Shown here: positions 8,113 to 17,058 of the stretch, in pieces
Layout of the letters: each line of letters opens with the position of its first letter
How positions within the stretch are numbered: the stretch's first letter is position 1
Assembly (NCBI RefSeq): GCF_019711375.1
Contig: NZ_CP081295.1
Coordinates: forward strand, 1,963,501-2,027,500
Length of the DNA stretch: 64,000 nucleotides
Direction: 5' to 3'
Origin: Qipengyuania aurantiaca
GTDB lineage: Bacteria > Pseudomonadota > Alphaproteobacteria > Sphingomonadales > Sphingomonadaceae
Program-made: the position numbers and the translations under genes
Notes under the pieces: generated by a model
The model's input: only the letters and a program-made list of their open reading frames with translations
Told to the model about the DNA's origin: nothing
Database searches by the model: none

Positions 8113-10470
8113 GTGAGCGAGACGAATTTCGAGACGTCCTTCGGGGACGCGCCGCTGAACATGCGGCAGGTCATCGGGCTGCAGGCCTCCGGTGACTTCG
8201 ACTATGGCCGCGTTCACGGTCGACAATATGCGATGGTGACCGAGCGGTCCGGAACGCGCATCGTCCTCCATTCCTTCGCAGCGCTGGTCACCTACTGGAT
8301 TTGCCGCGACAGCGTGCCCCAGACGATCCTGCTCGCCCTTGCCGCGACGCTGGCCTTTGCAGTAGGCTACGCCTTCTTTCTCGACCGCCGGTTGAGCGAT
8401 GCGGAAGAGCGCTTTTTTTCGCTCGCCGAGATGAAGCAACACGCGCTCGGCGCCTGCTTCAAGGGCCTGACCTGGGCGATTGGCCTCGGAGTGCTCGCCT
8501 TCAGCGGGGCGGGCGACAAGCTGGCGCTGCTCTGGGCGGTCGCCGGCTTCCTCATTTTAAGCAGCTCGGTCAGCCGCTACAGCGCGCCGCTGAGCGCGAT
8601 CTGTTTCGCCTTGATGGTAAGCGCAGGCGGACTCGTGGCGAGCCTTGCCGCCTTCAATTACCCGCTGGCTCTTGTCGTCCTCGCGACGGGCACCTTCGCC
8701 TGCTTCGGGGTCATCGAGACTGCGCGCACCTCGCTCGGCGCACGCATTGCAGAGCTCGCAATGCAGGAGAAGAGCGAGACCGTCTCCATGCTGCTGCGCG
8801 AGTTCGAAGACGGGCAGGCCGACTGGCTGTGGCAGATCGACGTAAAGCGCCGCCTGCGTTCGGTCAGCCCGCGCCTTGCCTTCGCGATGGGCCGCGAGAT
8901 TGCCGATGTCGAGGGCAAGTCCTTCCTCCAGCTGATTTCCGGCGACGGGTGGAAAACCGGCCAGTTCCCTGCAAGCCTCCACGATCTGGCCGACCGCCTG
9001 AAAGGCCGCGAGAGCTTCTCCGGACTCGTCGTCAAGGCGCTGGTCAACGGGCAGGTCCGCTGGTGGGAAATGTCCGGCACGCCGATGTTCGACGAAGACG
9101 GCAAATGGCTCGGCTTCCGCGGTGTCGGTTCGGACGTCACTACCCAGCGCGAGAGCAGCGAGAAGATCGAATATCTCGCGCGCTACGACACGCTCACCCA
9201 GCTGCCCAACCGCCTGCAGGTCAACGAATCCCTGGCCGAGGCGCTCGCCTATGCCGAGCAATGGCGCACGCGCTGCGCGCTGCTGATGATCGACCTCGAC
9301 CGCTTCAAGGCGGTGAACGATTCGCTCGGTCATCTGATCGGCGACCAGATGCTGGCGCAGGTCGCCGGACGTCTCAAGCCGCTGATGGACGAAGGCGAGC
9401 TTTGCGGCCGCCTGGGCGGAGACGAGTTCGCCGTCATCATCCGCGATGCCGCCGACCGCCGCCGTGTCGACACGTTGGCCAAGGCGATCATCTCGGCGCT
9501 TTCCGCGCCTTATCACGTCAACAATCACGTGCTCTATGTCGGCGCCAGCGTCGGCTCGGCCATCGGTCCGCGTGACGGACGCAAGGTGGAAGAGCTGCTG
9601 CGCAACGCAGACCTCGCGCTTTACGCCGCGAAGGACGAGGGCGGCGGCACGCATTGCGAATACGAACCGTCGCTCCACAGTGTCGCCGAAGAACGCCGCG
9701 TACTGGAAATCGCGCTACGCAGCGCGCTGGAACGCAACGAGTTCGAGCTGCATTACCAGCCGGTAGTCGACGCGAATACCGAAGAGGTCGTCAGCTTCGA
9801 AGCGCTGATACGCTGGAACAGCGCCGAGCATGGCTTCGTCAGCCCGGCCAAGTTCATCCCGCTTGCCGAAGACACGCGCCTGATCGTGCCGATCGGCACA
9901 TGGGTGATGCAGGAAGCCTGCCGCGAGGCCGCGCGCCACTGGCCGGACCATGTGAAGGTGAACATCAACGTCTCGCCCGAACAGCTGATCGAGCCCGATT
10001 TTGCCGGCACCGTGGTGCGCGCGCTCTCGCATAGCGGGCTCGACCCCAAGCGCCTCGAAATCGAGGTGACCGAGAGCATCTTCATGCGCGACGCCGATAT
10101 CGCCCGCAAGGCGCTGGAGCAGTGCATGGCGCTGGGCTGCTCGGTTGCGCTCGACGATTTCGGCACCGGCTATTCCTCGCTCGGCTATCTGCGCAAGCTG
10201 AAGTTCACGACCATCAAGGTGGACCGCCTCTTCGTGCAAGGGGCCGCGCAGAGCAGCCCCGAAAGCCTCGCGATCATCCGCGCCGTGGTGGCCATGGCCG
10301 ACAGCCTCGGCATGACGACGACCGCCGAAGGGGTGGAGAACGAGGACGAGGCCGATCTCATCCGCCGTCTGGGATGCAACAAGATCCAGGGCTACCACTT
10401 CGGGCGCCCGATGCCGGTCGACGATGTGCGCAAGATCTTCTCGCGCGGGGGCCGGCGCAAGAGCGCCTGA
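8113..10470 (+). CDS. Membrane PAS-GGDEF-EAL cyclic-di-GMP turnover protein
   Basis: 785-residue inner-membrane protein for making and/or breaking cyclic di-GMP. The start is GTG 8113. The order is five or six hydrophobic helices (about 55-200), a PAS-like sensor (about 230-350), a GGDEF domain with intact GGDEF at 435-439, and an EAL domain with EAL at 563-565. The EAL residues known for hydrolysis are present: NVSPEQL, the Glu of VTES, DDFGTGYSS, the Lys of KVDRLF, the Glu of AEGVE and the Gln of IQGYHFGRP. The product-inhibition RxxD site that normally sits five residues before GGDEF reads DEGE, so feedback inhibition is probably lost. It is convergent with purQ; the two stops form a hairpin. 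Confidence 0.93.
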   Translation: MSETNFETSFGDAPLNMRQVIGLQASGDFDYGRVHGRQYAMVTERSGTRIVLHSFAALVTYWICRDSVPQTILLALAATLAFAVGYAFFLDRRLSDAEERFFSLAEMKQHALGACFKGLTWAIGLGVLAFSGAGDKLALLWAVAGFLILSSSVSRYSAPLSAICFALMVSAGGLVASLAAFNYPLALVVLATGTFACFGVIETARTSLGARIAELAMQEKSETVSMLLREFEDGQADWLWQIDVKRRLRSVSPRLAFAMGREIADVEGKSFLQLISGDGWKTGQFPASLHDLADRLKGRESFSGLVVKALVNGQVRWWEMSGTPMFDEDGKWLGFRGVGSDVTTQRESSEKIEYLARYDTLTQLPNRLQVNESLAEALAYAEQWRTRCALLMIDLDRFKAVNDSLGHLIGDQMLAQVAGRLKPLMDEGELCGRLGGDEFAVIIRDAADRRRVDTLAKAIISALSAPYHVNNHVLYVGASVGSAIGPRDGRKVEELLRNADLALYAAKDEGGGTHCEYEPSLHSVAEERRVLEIALRSALERNEFELHYQPVVDANTEEVVSFEALIRWNSAEHGFVSPAKFIPLAEDTRLIVPIGTWVMQEACREAARHWPDHVKVNINVSPEQLIEPDFAGTVVRALSHSGLDPKRLEIEVTESIFMRDADIARKALEQCMALGCSVALDDFGTGYSSLGYLRKLKFTTIKVDRLFVQGAAQSSPESLAIIRAVVAMADSLGMTTTAEGVENEDEADLIRRLGCNKIQGYHFGRPMPVDDVRKIFSRGGRRKSA

Positions 10471-10485
10471 GCCGGATCAGGCGCT
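10462..10485. terminator. Hairpin built from the two convergent gene ends
   Basis: Both the GGDEF/EAL gene and purQ end in AGCGCCTGA. Facing each other, these form a perfect 9-bp stem (10462-10470 with 10477-10485) around a 6-base loop, with both stop codons inside the stem. There is no T run, so it may slow or end transcription only weakly. Confidence 0.45.
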
Positions 10486-11154
10486 GGCGAGCGCCTTCAT
10501 TGCACCTTCGAACAGAGCCAGCCCGTCGGTCCCGCCATGCGCGGCGTCGACCGCGCGTTCGGGGTGCGGCATCATGCCCAGGACATTGCCGGCCTTGTTG
10601 AGCACGCCCGCGATATCGCGGCGCGAGCCGTTGCAGTTCTCGAGGTAGCGAAACGCCACGCGGCCTTCGCCTTCGAGCCGGTCGAGCGTATCTTCGTCGG
10701 CGAAATAATTGCCATCGTGATGCGCCACGGGGATGCGGATTTCCTGTCCGGCGTCATAGCCCTTGGTGAACAGCGATTCCGCGTTTTCGACCTTGAGACC
10801 GACGGTGCGGCAGATGAAATGCTGGCTGGCGTTGCGCATCAGCGCGCCGGGGAGCAGCCGCGCCTCGGTCAGCACCTGGAAGCCGTTGCACACGCCCAGC
10901 ACGGGAACGCCGCGGTCGGCCGCGCGCACCACTTCGCGCATGATCGGGCTGTTTGCCGCCATGGCGCCCGAACGCAGGTAGTCGCCATAAGAGAAGCCGC
11001 CAGGCAGCGCGATGAAGTCGAGCCCGTCCGGAAGCTCGGCATCGCCGTGCCAGACGCGCAGCGGTGCGGTGCCGGCGACCTGCTCCAGCGCCACCGCCAT
11101 GTCGCGGTCGCAATTGGAGCCGGGAAAGGTGATGACGGCGCTGCGGAAAGCCAT
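10477..11154 (-). CDS. purQ: Phosphoribosylformylglycinamidine synthase subunit PurQ
   Basis: Glutaminase subunit that feeds ammonia to PurL in the fourth step of purine synthesis. Start ATG 11154 gives [18 protein letters not shown] and 225 residues, the normal size; longer frames reach into purS. The class I glutamine amidotransferase triad is visible: Cys in VLGVCNGFQ (near 86) and the His/Glu of PHPERAVD near the C-terminus. The ATG overlaps the purS stop by one base (TGATG), so the subunits are translationally coupled. The large subunit purL is not in the window; purC lies 7.6 kb away on the same strand. Confidence 0.96.
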   Translation of the reverse strand: MAFRSAVITFPGSNCDRDMAVALEQVAGTAPLRVWHGDAELPDGLDFIALPGGFSYGDYLRSGAMAANSPIMREVVRAADRGVPVLGVCNGFQVLTEARLLPGALMRNASQHFICRTVGLKVENAESLFTKGYDAGQEIRIPVAHHDGNYFADEDTLDRLEGEGRVAFRYLENCNGSRRDIAGVLNKAGNVLGMMPHPERAVDAAHGGTDGLALFEGAMKALASA

Positions 11155-11387
11155 CAGCCCAGCTTCTCGATCGTGTAGTTTTCGATCACCGTGTTCGCGA
11201 GCAGCTTCTCGCACATCTCGGTGAGCGCTGCGTCGCTCGTGTCGTCGGCGACATCGAGTTCGACCGTGCGGCCGATGCGGACATCGTCGACGCCCTTGAA
11301 GCCGAGCCCTTCGAGCGCGTGATGGACGGCGCGGCCCTGCGGGTCGAGCACGCCGGGCTTGAGGCTGACGAGAACGCGAATCTTCAT
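11154..11387 (-). CDS. purS: Phosphoribosylformylglycinamidine synthase subunit PurS
   Basis: Small dimeric subunit that joins PurQ to PurL in the split (PurLQS) form of FGAM synthase. The 77 residues start [18 protein letters not shown], the family signature, and contain GRTVELDV in the middle. I chose ATG 11387 rather than the longer open frame because the extra seven residues do not fit the family. It overlaps purQ by one base downstream. The 295-bp region upstream is shared with the divergent TonB receptor. Confidence 0.96.
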   Translation of the reverse strand: MKIRVLVSLKPGVLDPQGRAVHHALEGLGFKGVDDVRIGRTVELDVADDTSDAALTEMCEKLLANTVIENYTIEKLG

Positions 11388-11516
11388 GGGCGGCCTTTCG
11401 GGTTTCACCGGGTGGGCATGTTTGGCGCGCCTATGCCGCGACAGCCCCTTTCGCGCAAGGCTTGAGGGAAAGGCGAGCGGGTACAGAGGCTTGTCGTCGA
11501 GGTGTGCTGCTACCGA

Positions 11517-11536
11517 ATGTTACCGCGATGCAACAT
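11517..11536. promoter_or_regulatory. Possible repressor operator before the TonB receptor
   Basis: A 20-bp imperfect dyad, ATGTTAC (11517-11523) and GCAACAT (11530-11536), with one mismatch between 7-base arms and a central CGCGAT. The shape resembles LacI/GalR-type operators that often control sugar-linked TonB receptors in this group. It lies about 150 bp before the receptor start. No regulator gene is adjacent, so this is a suggestion only. Confidence 0.35.
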
Positions 11537-11598
11537 ACGGCAAAAACCGCAGGGTTCTGCGCCTCGGTGACTCGTAAATCGTGACGTTTCGGCTACGG

Positions 11599-11642
11599 GC
11601 GCGCGGGTCAATTCAATTCTCCCATCCCACCAACCCGCGCGC
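11599..11642 (+). promoter_or_regulatory. Leader hairpin upstream of the TonB receptor
   Basis: Perfect 10-bp inverted repeat GCGCGCGGGT (11599-11608) / ACCCGCGCGC (11633-11642) with a pyrimidine-rich 24-base loop, ending 40 bases before the receptor ATG. There is no following T run, so it is not a standard terminator, and no cobalamin-riboswitch or other known riboswitch core is recognised around it. Confidence 0.45.
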
Positions 11643-11682
11643 ACAAGGATCATCGCGCCGGGCCAAAAGGATTACCTCTCCC

Positions 11683-13944
11683 ATGATTGACCGCTCCCTT
11701 ACCCTCCGCCTCCTCTCCGCCAGCACGCTGACGCTCGCCTTCGCGCAGCCAGCCATGGCGCAGGACACCATCGACAGCTCCGACAGCGAAGCCACCGGCG
11801 CCGAACAGGCTGACAACGGCGCGCTCGACGTGATCGTCGTGACCGCCAACCGCCGTGAGGAAAACCTGCAGGATGTCGCCATTTCGGCCGCGACCATCTC
11901 GGCCGATGCCGCGCAGACGATCTTCGACGCCGGCGCCGATGTGACCGCGCTCGCCGCACGCGTCCCGGGCCTCTTCGTCGAAAGCTCCAACGGCCGTGCA
12001 GCCCCGCGTTTCTACATCCGCGGCCTCGGCAACACCGACTTCGACCTTGCAGCCTCGCAGCCCGTTTCGGTGGTGCAGGACGATGTCGTCCTCGAAAACG
12101 TGACGCTCAAGAGCTTCCCGATCTTCGACGTCGAGCGCATCGAAGTTCTTCGCGGCCCGCAGGGCACGCTGTTCGGTCGCAACACGCCGGCCGGTATCGT
12201 CAAGATCGACACCACCAAGCCGGGTGACGAATTCGCCGTGCGCGGTTCGGCCAGCTACGGCAGCTTCAACTCGGTCGCCATCGACGGCGGCGTCACCGTT
12301 CCTCTCGTTCCGGGCGTCGCCTCGGTCCGCCTGTCGGGCCTGTGGCAGCAGCGCGATAACTGGGTCGACAACGGCTTCACCGGTCAGGACGACGTCTATG
12401 GCGCCTACAGCGACATTGCCGGCCGCGCGCAGCTCCTGCTGACGCCGACCGATCGCATCTCGATCCTCGGCAGCTACGCCGTGCGCGATCTCGACGGCAC
12501 CTCGACCCTGTTCCGCGCCAACATCCTCGGCCCGGGTTCGAACGACCTCAACGAAAACTACGACCGCGACACCGTGTTCTACGATGCGGGGGCTGGCAAC
12601 CAGGCCCAGTATGACGCCGAGATCGCGACCGTGAAGGCCGAATACGACGCCGACTTCGCGACTTTCACCAGCATCACCAGCTGGGCCAACAGCGAAGGTT
12701 CGAGCCGCGGCGATATCGACGGCGGCAATGTCGTCTTCGGCCCCGGCCCGATCCCGTTCCCGTCCGACACGCGCGATTCCATCGTGCTCGACCAGTTCAC
12801 GCAGGAAGTGCGTCTTGCCTCGAACAGCGGCGGTATGATCGAATGGCAGGTCGGCGGCTTCTACTTCGACAGCGATTTCGACGTGACCACCGTCGGCTTT
12901 GATTTGGCTGGCAATGTTGATTTCCCGCCGTCGACTACGGTGAACCATACGAACGAAAGCTGGGCGGTCTTCGGTCAGGTTACCGGTCAGGTCACCGACC
13001 TGCTCAAGCTGACCGGCGGTGTGCGCTACACCGAGGACGACAAGGACTTCTTCGTGCGTGACGCAGCCGATCCGCAGGCACGTTCGGTTTCGGACGAGCG
13101 TATCAGCTGGGATCTCGCGGCCTTCTACGAAGTCAGCGCCGACGCCAGCGTTTACGCCCGTGTCGCCAGCGGCTTCCGCGCTCCGACCATCCAGGGCCGC
13201 GACGTGGCGTTCTTCAACCCGCCGTCCGTTGCGACCAGCGAAACGATCATGAGCTACGAAGCGGGCCTCAAGTCCGAACTGCTCGATCGCCGCGTGCGCT
13301 TCAACCTCGCCGGTTACTACTACACCATCAACGACCCGCAGTTTTCGGCCGTCGGTGGTGGCGGTAACCTTGTCCAGCTGGTGAACGCCGATAAGGGCCG
13401 TGGATACGGCTTCGAACTCGACAGCGCGTTCCAGATTACGCCGGACTTCCTGATCACCGCTGGTGCCAGCTGGAACAACACCGAAATTCAGGACGAAAAC
13501 CTGCTTGTGGGCGTGTGCCAACCGTTCCCCGGCGCACCGGTCCACTGCGCCGTGACCGATCCGACTGTGGTCGTCGACGGGGCAACCCGCGCGTTTGTCG
13601 ACGGCAACCCGTTCCCGAACGCTCCGGAATGGATCGCCGATGTCTCGGCCCGTTATGCCGTACCGGTCAGTTCGGACGGCGAGCTCTTCGCCTACACCGA
13701 CTGGACCTATCAGGGCGCGACGAACTTCTTCCTCTACGAGAGCATGGAGTTTAATTCGGACAATCAGATCGAAGGCGGTCTGCGGGTCGGCTACGCCAAG
13801 TTCGACGGCAGCCTCGAAGTGGCGCTGTTCGCGCGCAACATCACCGATGAGGACAATGTGAAGGGCGGCATCGATTTCAACAACCGCACCGCATTCGTGA
13901 ACGATCCGCGCGTCATCGGCGTCTCGGTGCGTTTCCAGCACTGA
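11683..13944 (+). CDS. TonB-dependent outer-membrane receptor
   Basis: Energy-coupled outer-membrane transporter. Start ATG 11683 (MIDRSLTLRL) follows AAAAGGA and opens a signal peptide cleaved after AQPAMAQ, giving 753 residues before processing; the frame continues upstream but without an export signal. Next come a short acidic linker, a TonB box VIVVTANRR, the plug domain (RFYIRGLGN, VERIEVLRGPQGTLFGRNTPAG near 155-185) and a 22-strand barrel that ends with an aromatic VRFQH, as OMPs require. The pattern matches the sphingomonad receptor group tied to plant-like or complex organic substrates, but the ligand is unknown. A strong terminator follows. The convergent neighbour is a secreted M16 protease. 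Confidence 0.92.
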   Translation: MIDRSLTLRLLSASTLTLAFAQPAMAQDTIDSSDSEATGAEQADNGALDVIVVTANRREENLQDVAISAATISADAAQTIFDAGADVTALAARVPGLFVESSNGRAAPRFYIRGLGNTDFDLAASQPVSVVQDDVVLENVTLKSFPIFDVERIEVLRGPQGTLFGRNTPAGIVKIDTTKPGDEFAVRGSASYGSFNSVAIDGGVTVPLVPGVASVRLSGLWQQRDNWVDNGFTGQDDVYGAYSDIAGRAQLLLTPTDRISILGSYAVRDLDGTSTLFRANILGPGSNDLNENYDRDTVFYDAGAGNQAQYDAEIATVKAEYDADFATFTSITSWANSEGSSRGDIDGGNVVFGPGPIPFPSDTRDSIVLDQFTQEVRLASNSGGMIEWQVGGFYFDSDFDVTTVGFDLAGNVDFPPSTTVNHTNESWAVFGQVTGQVTDLLKLTGGVRYTEDDKDFFVRDAADPQARSVSDERISWDLAAFYEVSADASVYARVASGFRAPTIQGRDVAFFNPPSVATSETIMSYEAGLKSELLDRRVRFNLAGYYYTINDPQFSAVGGGGNLVQLVNADKGRGYGFELDSAFQITPDFLITAGASWNNTEIQDENLLVGVCQPFPGAPVHCAVTDPTVVVDGATRAFVDGNPFPNAPEWIADVSARYAVPVSSDGELFAYTDWTYQGATNFFLYESMEFNSDNQIEGGLRVGYAKFDGSLEVALFARNITDEDNVKGGIDFNNRTAFVNDPRVIGVSVRFQH

Positions 13945-13967
13945 TCGCCGACTGTCAGCGACACATA

Positions 13968-14007
13968 AAAAGGGCCGCGGGGGATATCCCTCGCGGCCCT
14001 TTCTTTT
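13968..14007. terminator. Bidirectional intrinsic terminator
   Basis: A 13-bp stem with one G-U pair (13971-13983 with 13988-14000) and an ATAT loop, flanked by AAAA on the left and TTCTTTT on the right. It sits between the ends of the convergent TonB receptor and M16 protease genes and should serve both. Confidence 0.88.
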
Positions 14008-14019
14008 GTCCGGTTAGGC

Positions 14020-16896
14020 CTATTCGCCTTCGACGAGGCTCTCGTGCACGATCCGGATACGCAGCGCCTCGGCCGGGTCGAGATAGCGCTGGGCTGCAGC
14101 CTGCATCATTTCCGGCGTCACCGCCTTGTAACGGGCTTCTGCCGTGCGCACGCGCTCCAGCCGGTCGGCTCCGAGCTGCGCCTCGTCGGCCACGCCCAGC
14201 CACCAACCGTTGTTCTTGCGCTGTTGCGTCAGCTGTTCAAGCAGCGGCTTCAGCGCGCGGTCGAGGGTGTCCTGATCGACCGGGTTGGTTCGCAGATCGG
14301 CGACGATGCCGTCTACCACGCCAAACACTTGGTCGGCCTGCGAAGGCTCGACGATGACCGAGGTGGAGAAGGTGCCGTAGCCGTCATAGAGGTCGGACAT
14401 GGAAGAGCCGACGCCGGGCGAATAGGACGCACCCAGTTCCTCGCGGATGATGTCGGTCACCTTCAATTGCATGACGCGCGAAAGGAGCGCCATCGTCGCT
14501 TCTTCCTGCGCATCGTCGTCGTCGTTCGTCGCCCAATAAGTGAGCGCCAGCGCCTGGTCCGGTGCCCCTGCGTGGGTGAGCACACGTTCGCTGCGGTCGG
14601 TCGCGAAGTTCGCCACGCGGCGCTCGTCATGGCGTGCGACGGCCGTCTCGCGCTCCGGCAGGGCGCCGAAAGTGGAAGCGACGGCCGCAATCACTGCGTC
14701 GGCATCGAATTCACCGACGACGGCGATTTCGATCGGGGCGTTGGAGAACTCGTCGGCGACAATCGAACGCGCCACATCCGCATCCACCGCCAAGAGTTCG
14801 GCTTCCTCAGGGAGGCCAAAGCGACGGTTTCCATCCGACACGATGCGGGCCGCCTCGAACTGCGCAACCGACTGTGGGGTTGCATCCGTCTGGGCGAGGA
14901 AGGGAGGCACCACGCCCAGCCAGCGGCTCTTCATTTCGGGGCGCAACCCCGTATCGGTGAGATAGGCCGCGGAGACGCGCATCTGGTCGGCGATATCGGC
15001 CATGGTGCTGGCGCCGGTTACGGTGAACTTGTCGCTGTCTACTGCAAAGCCATAGCGAAGGCTCCGGCCTGCGAAAATCTGGCGCAGCTCGTCAAAGCTG
15101 TGCTTGCCAACGCCGCCCTGTCCGCTGAAATTCGCCAGCCAGACCGCTTCGGCCATGTTCTCGGTCGGGAAGGCCAGCTGGCCCGATCCGACGCGGATCG
15201 AATAGCGCAACCGATCGTCCTCGAAATCGGTCGGCTTGAGGTTGAGGCGCACGTTGTTGGCAAAGCGGATGGTGCGAATGCCGAGATCCTCGATGGTTTC
15301 GTCGGCCACGACACTGCCGGTCTCGCCGAAGCTGTCATAGGCAAACTCCACGATCCCGCGATCTTCGGGAGCGGCGACCGCGACACTGGCCGAGGCGTCA
15401 TAGGCGGCGAGGATGGTCGCTTCCGCGTTTTCGATCGGCTCCTTGGTGGAAACATGGATCAGCGGGTCGGACAGGGCAAAGTGGCGCGCAAAGGCGGCGT
15501 TCACCGCGTCGAGCGTCAGCTGCGGCTTGAGCATCTCGAACAGGGCGAAGCTGGTGCTCGGCTTGACGAAGAGGCGTTCGGCGCGCGCAGAGGCAAGGAT
15601 GCCCTCGGCCAGCGCACGGTTGCTGCGCGTGCCTTCCTGACGGGCCGCATCGCCGAGACCTTTCTCGAAATTGGCAAGCTGTTCGGCCAGTTCGGCGGTG
15701 GTGAAACCATGCGTTACCGCACGGCGCCATTCCTGCTCGCCGGTTTGCAGGGCCGCTTCCCATTCGCCTTCCTTGGCCTGCAGCTGGATGGCGGCTTGCG
15801 CGTTGATGTCGAAGAAGTCGCTCGACGAGGCGCTGCCGCCCAGGATCGTGGCGTCTTCGCTATTGGCGATCTTCTGGAGGCGGCGGTTGAGCATCGCCGT
15901 GCCCAGATTGCGGAGCAGCTGGGTCTTCAGCTCGGCGACGGTGGTTTCGGTGTCGGTATAAGGCGCGAAGCGATCGATGGTGACGAGATAGGGCACGTCC
16001 GGATCGACGAAATTGCCGGCCGCGGGTCTGCGCGCGATGTCGATGACGCCTTTTTCGACGCGTTCTATCGGGGTGGCCGGGGCCTGCCAGCTGGAGAAGC
16101 CTTCGACGATTTTCGCCTCGATCGCGTCCACGTCGATGTCACCAACGAAGACCAGTGTCGCGTTGTCGGGGCGATAATAGCGCGCGTAGAGCTCGCGCAG
16201 GACCTGTCCGGGGGCCGCGTCGATATTCTCGACCGTGCCATCGGCGCGGAAGCGCGCGGCGTAGCGCGTGTCGGGGGCGACGAACTTGAAGTAGTCCTTG
16301 AAGCGGCGGATGCTGAAGTTGTTGCCCGTGCGGGTTTCGGACTGGATGATCCCGCGTTCGCGATCCACCGCGCCGTCGGTAATCGTCAGTTCGGACGCGG
16401 TTTCGCGCATGAGCATGAGCGCCGTGTCGACGACCTCGTCATCCACGCGCGGGAGGTCGAGCTTGTAGATCGTGTCCTCGAAGCCTGTGGAGGCGTTGGT
16501 ATCGGCGCCAAAGGCGAGGCCCAGCCGTTCGAGCAGCTTGATCATCTCGCCTTCGGGCACATTGGTAGACCCGTTGAAGGCCATGTGCTCGATCACGTGG
16601 GCCAGGCCCAGCTCCTCGTCGCGTTCATCGATCCAGCCCACGTCGAAACCGAAGCGGATGACGGCGGTGTCCTCGGGCGTCTCGTTGCGCGCGATGGCGT
16701 ATTTCATGCCGTTGGGCAGGACGCCGAAGCGCACGTCGGCATCGGCCGGGATATCGTAGACAGGGATACCCCAGGGGGTTTCGCCCGCCTGCGCCACTTC
16801 GGCAGGCACCGGTTCCTGCGCGGCGACGGAGGCCGGCACGGCCAGGGCGATAAGCGGCAGCGCGGCGATGGCGCGCGAGAAGTTACGAAAAGTCAT
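14020..16896 (-). CDS. Secreted M16-family zinc metalloprotease (pitrilysin-like)
   Basis: Exported peptidase of 958 residues. A signal peptide ends ASVAAQ (near 27). The inverted zinc motif HVIEH (100-104) is intact, with His/His as ligands and Glu as base; a third acidic ligand fits RGIIQSE about 75 residues later. The length and the second half (restarting near 500) show a fused active plus inactive M16 pair, as in pitrilysin-like enzymes, which close as a clam around short peptides. It is expected to degrade peptides in the periplasm or at the outer membrane. The ribosome site GGGAGGGA is directly abutted by a stable hairpin. The opposite strand has a very long open frame that I reject as coding. 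Confidence 0.93.
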   Translation of the reverse strand: MTFRNFSRAIAALPLIALAVPASVAAQEPVPAEVAQAGETPWGIPVYDIPADADVRFGVLPNGMKYAIARNETPEDTAVIRFGFDVGWIDERDEELGLAHVIEHMAFNGSTNVPEGEMIKLLERLGLAFGADTNASTGFEDTIYKLDLPRVDDEVVDTALMLMRETASELTITDGAVDRERGIIQSETRTGNNFSIRRFKDYFKFVAPDTRYAARFRADGTVENIDAAPGQVLRELYARYYRPDNATLVFVGDIDVDAIEAKIVEGFSSWQAPATPIERVEKGVIDIARRPAAGNFVDPDVPYLVTIDRFAPYTDTETTVAELKTQLLRNLGTAMLNRRLQKIANSEDATILGGSASSSDFFDINAQAAIQLQAKEGEWEAALQTGEQEWRRAVTHGFTTAELAEQLANFEKGLGDAARQEGTRSNRALAEGILASARAERLFVKPSTSFALFEMLKPQLTLDAVNAAFARHFALSDPLIHVSTKEPIENAEATILAAYDASASVAVAAPEDRGIVEFAYDSFGETGSVVADETIEDLGIRTIRFANNVRLNLKPTDFEDDRLRYSIRVGSGQLAFPTENMAEAVWLANFSGQGGVGKHSFDELRQIFAGRSLRYGFAVDSDKFTVTGASTMADIADQMRVSAAYLTDTGLRPEMKSRWLGVVPPFLAQTDATPQSVAQFEAARIVSDGNRRFGLPEEAELLAVDADVARSIVADEFSNAPIEIAVVGEFDADAVIAAVASTFGALPERETAVARHDERRVANFATDRSERVLTHAGAPDQALALTYWATNDDDDAQEEATMALLSRVMQLKVTDIIREELGASYSPGVGSSMSDLYDGYGTFSTSVIVEPSQADQVFGVVDGIVADLRTNPVDQDTLDRALKPLLEQLTQQRKNNGWWLGVADEAQLGADRLERVRTAEARYKAVTPEMMQAAAQRYLDPAEALRIRIVHESLVEGE

Positions 16897-16909
16897 AGAG
16901 CGTCCCTCC

Positions 16910-16930
16910 CTGCCGCGGGGATCGCGGCAG
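16910..16930 (-). promoter_or_regulatory. Hairpin abutting the M16 protease ribosome site
   Basis: A perfect 8-bp inverted repeat CTGCCGCG/CGCGGCAG with a 5-base loop lies in the protease leader. On the mRNA its last bases run straight into the GGGAGGGA ribosome site, 14 bases before the ATG at 16896, so folding could limit ribosome access. Confidence 0.4.
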
Positions 16931-17058
16931 TCCCATCATTACCGTACGAGTCGAGACCTGCCGGGCAAGGGCTGGACGCCGTCCTCTCTGCAAAAGGCGG
17001 ACATCCACCGACGAATAGCGTTTTCTCTTTGGTCGATGGGAGGTTACACGCCGGAACC

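Noticed and set aside
11388-11682. Cobalamin or other riboswitch before the TonB receptor.
   Set aside because: No conserved B12-box or other riboswitch core was seen; only a simple hairpin and dyad.
11650-13941. 763-codon open frame antisense to the first TonB receptor.
   Set aside because: Shadow of a clear receptor gene; no ribosome site, no family signatures.
14044-17058. Very long open frame on the plus strand opposite the M16 protease, fused in frame with the lipid-kinase-like gene.
   Set aside because: The opposite strand holds a complete protease with signal peptide and zinc motif. High GC with third-position bias leaves the antisense frame open, and the composition (Gly/Arg/His-rich) matches no family.
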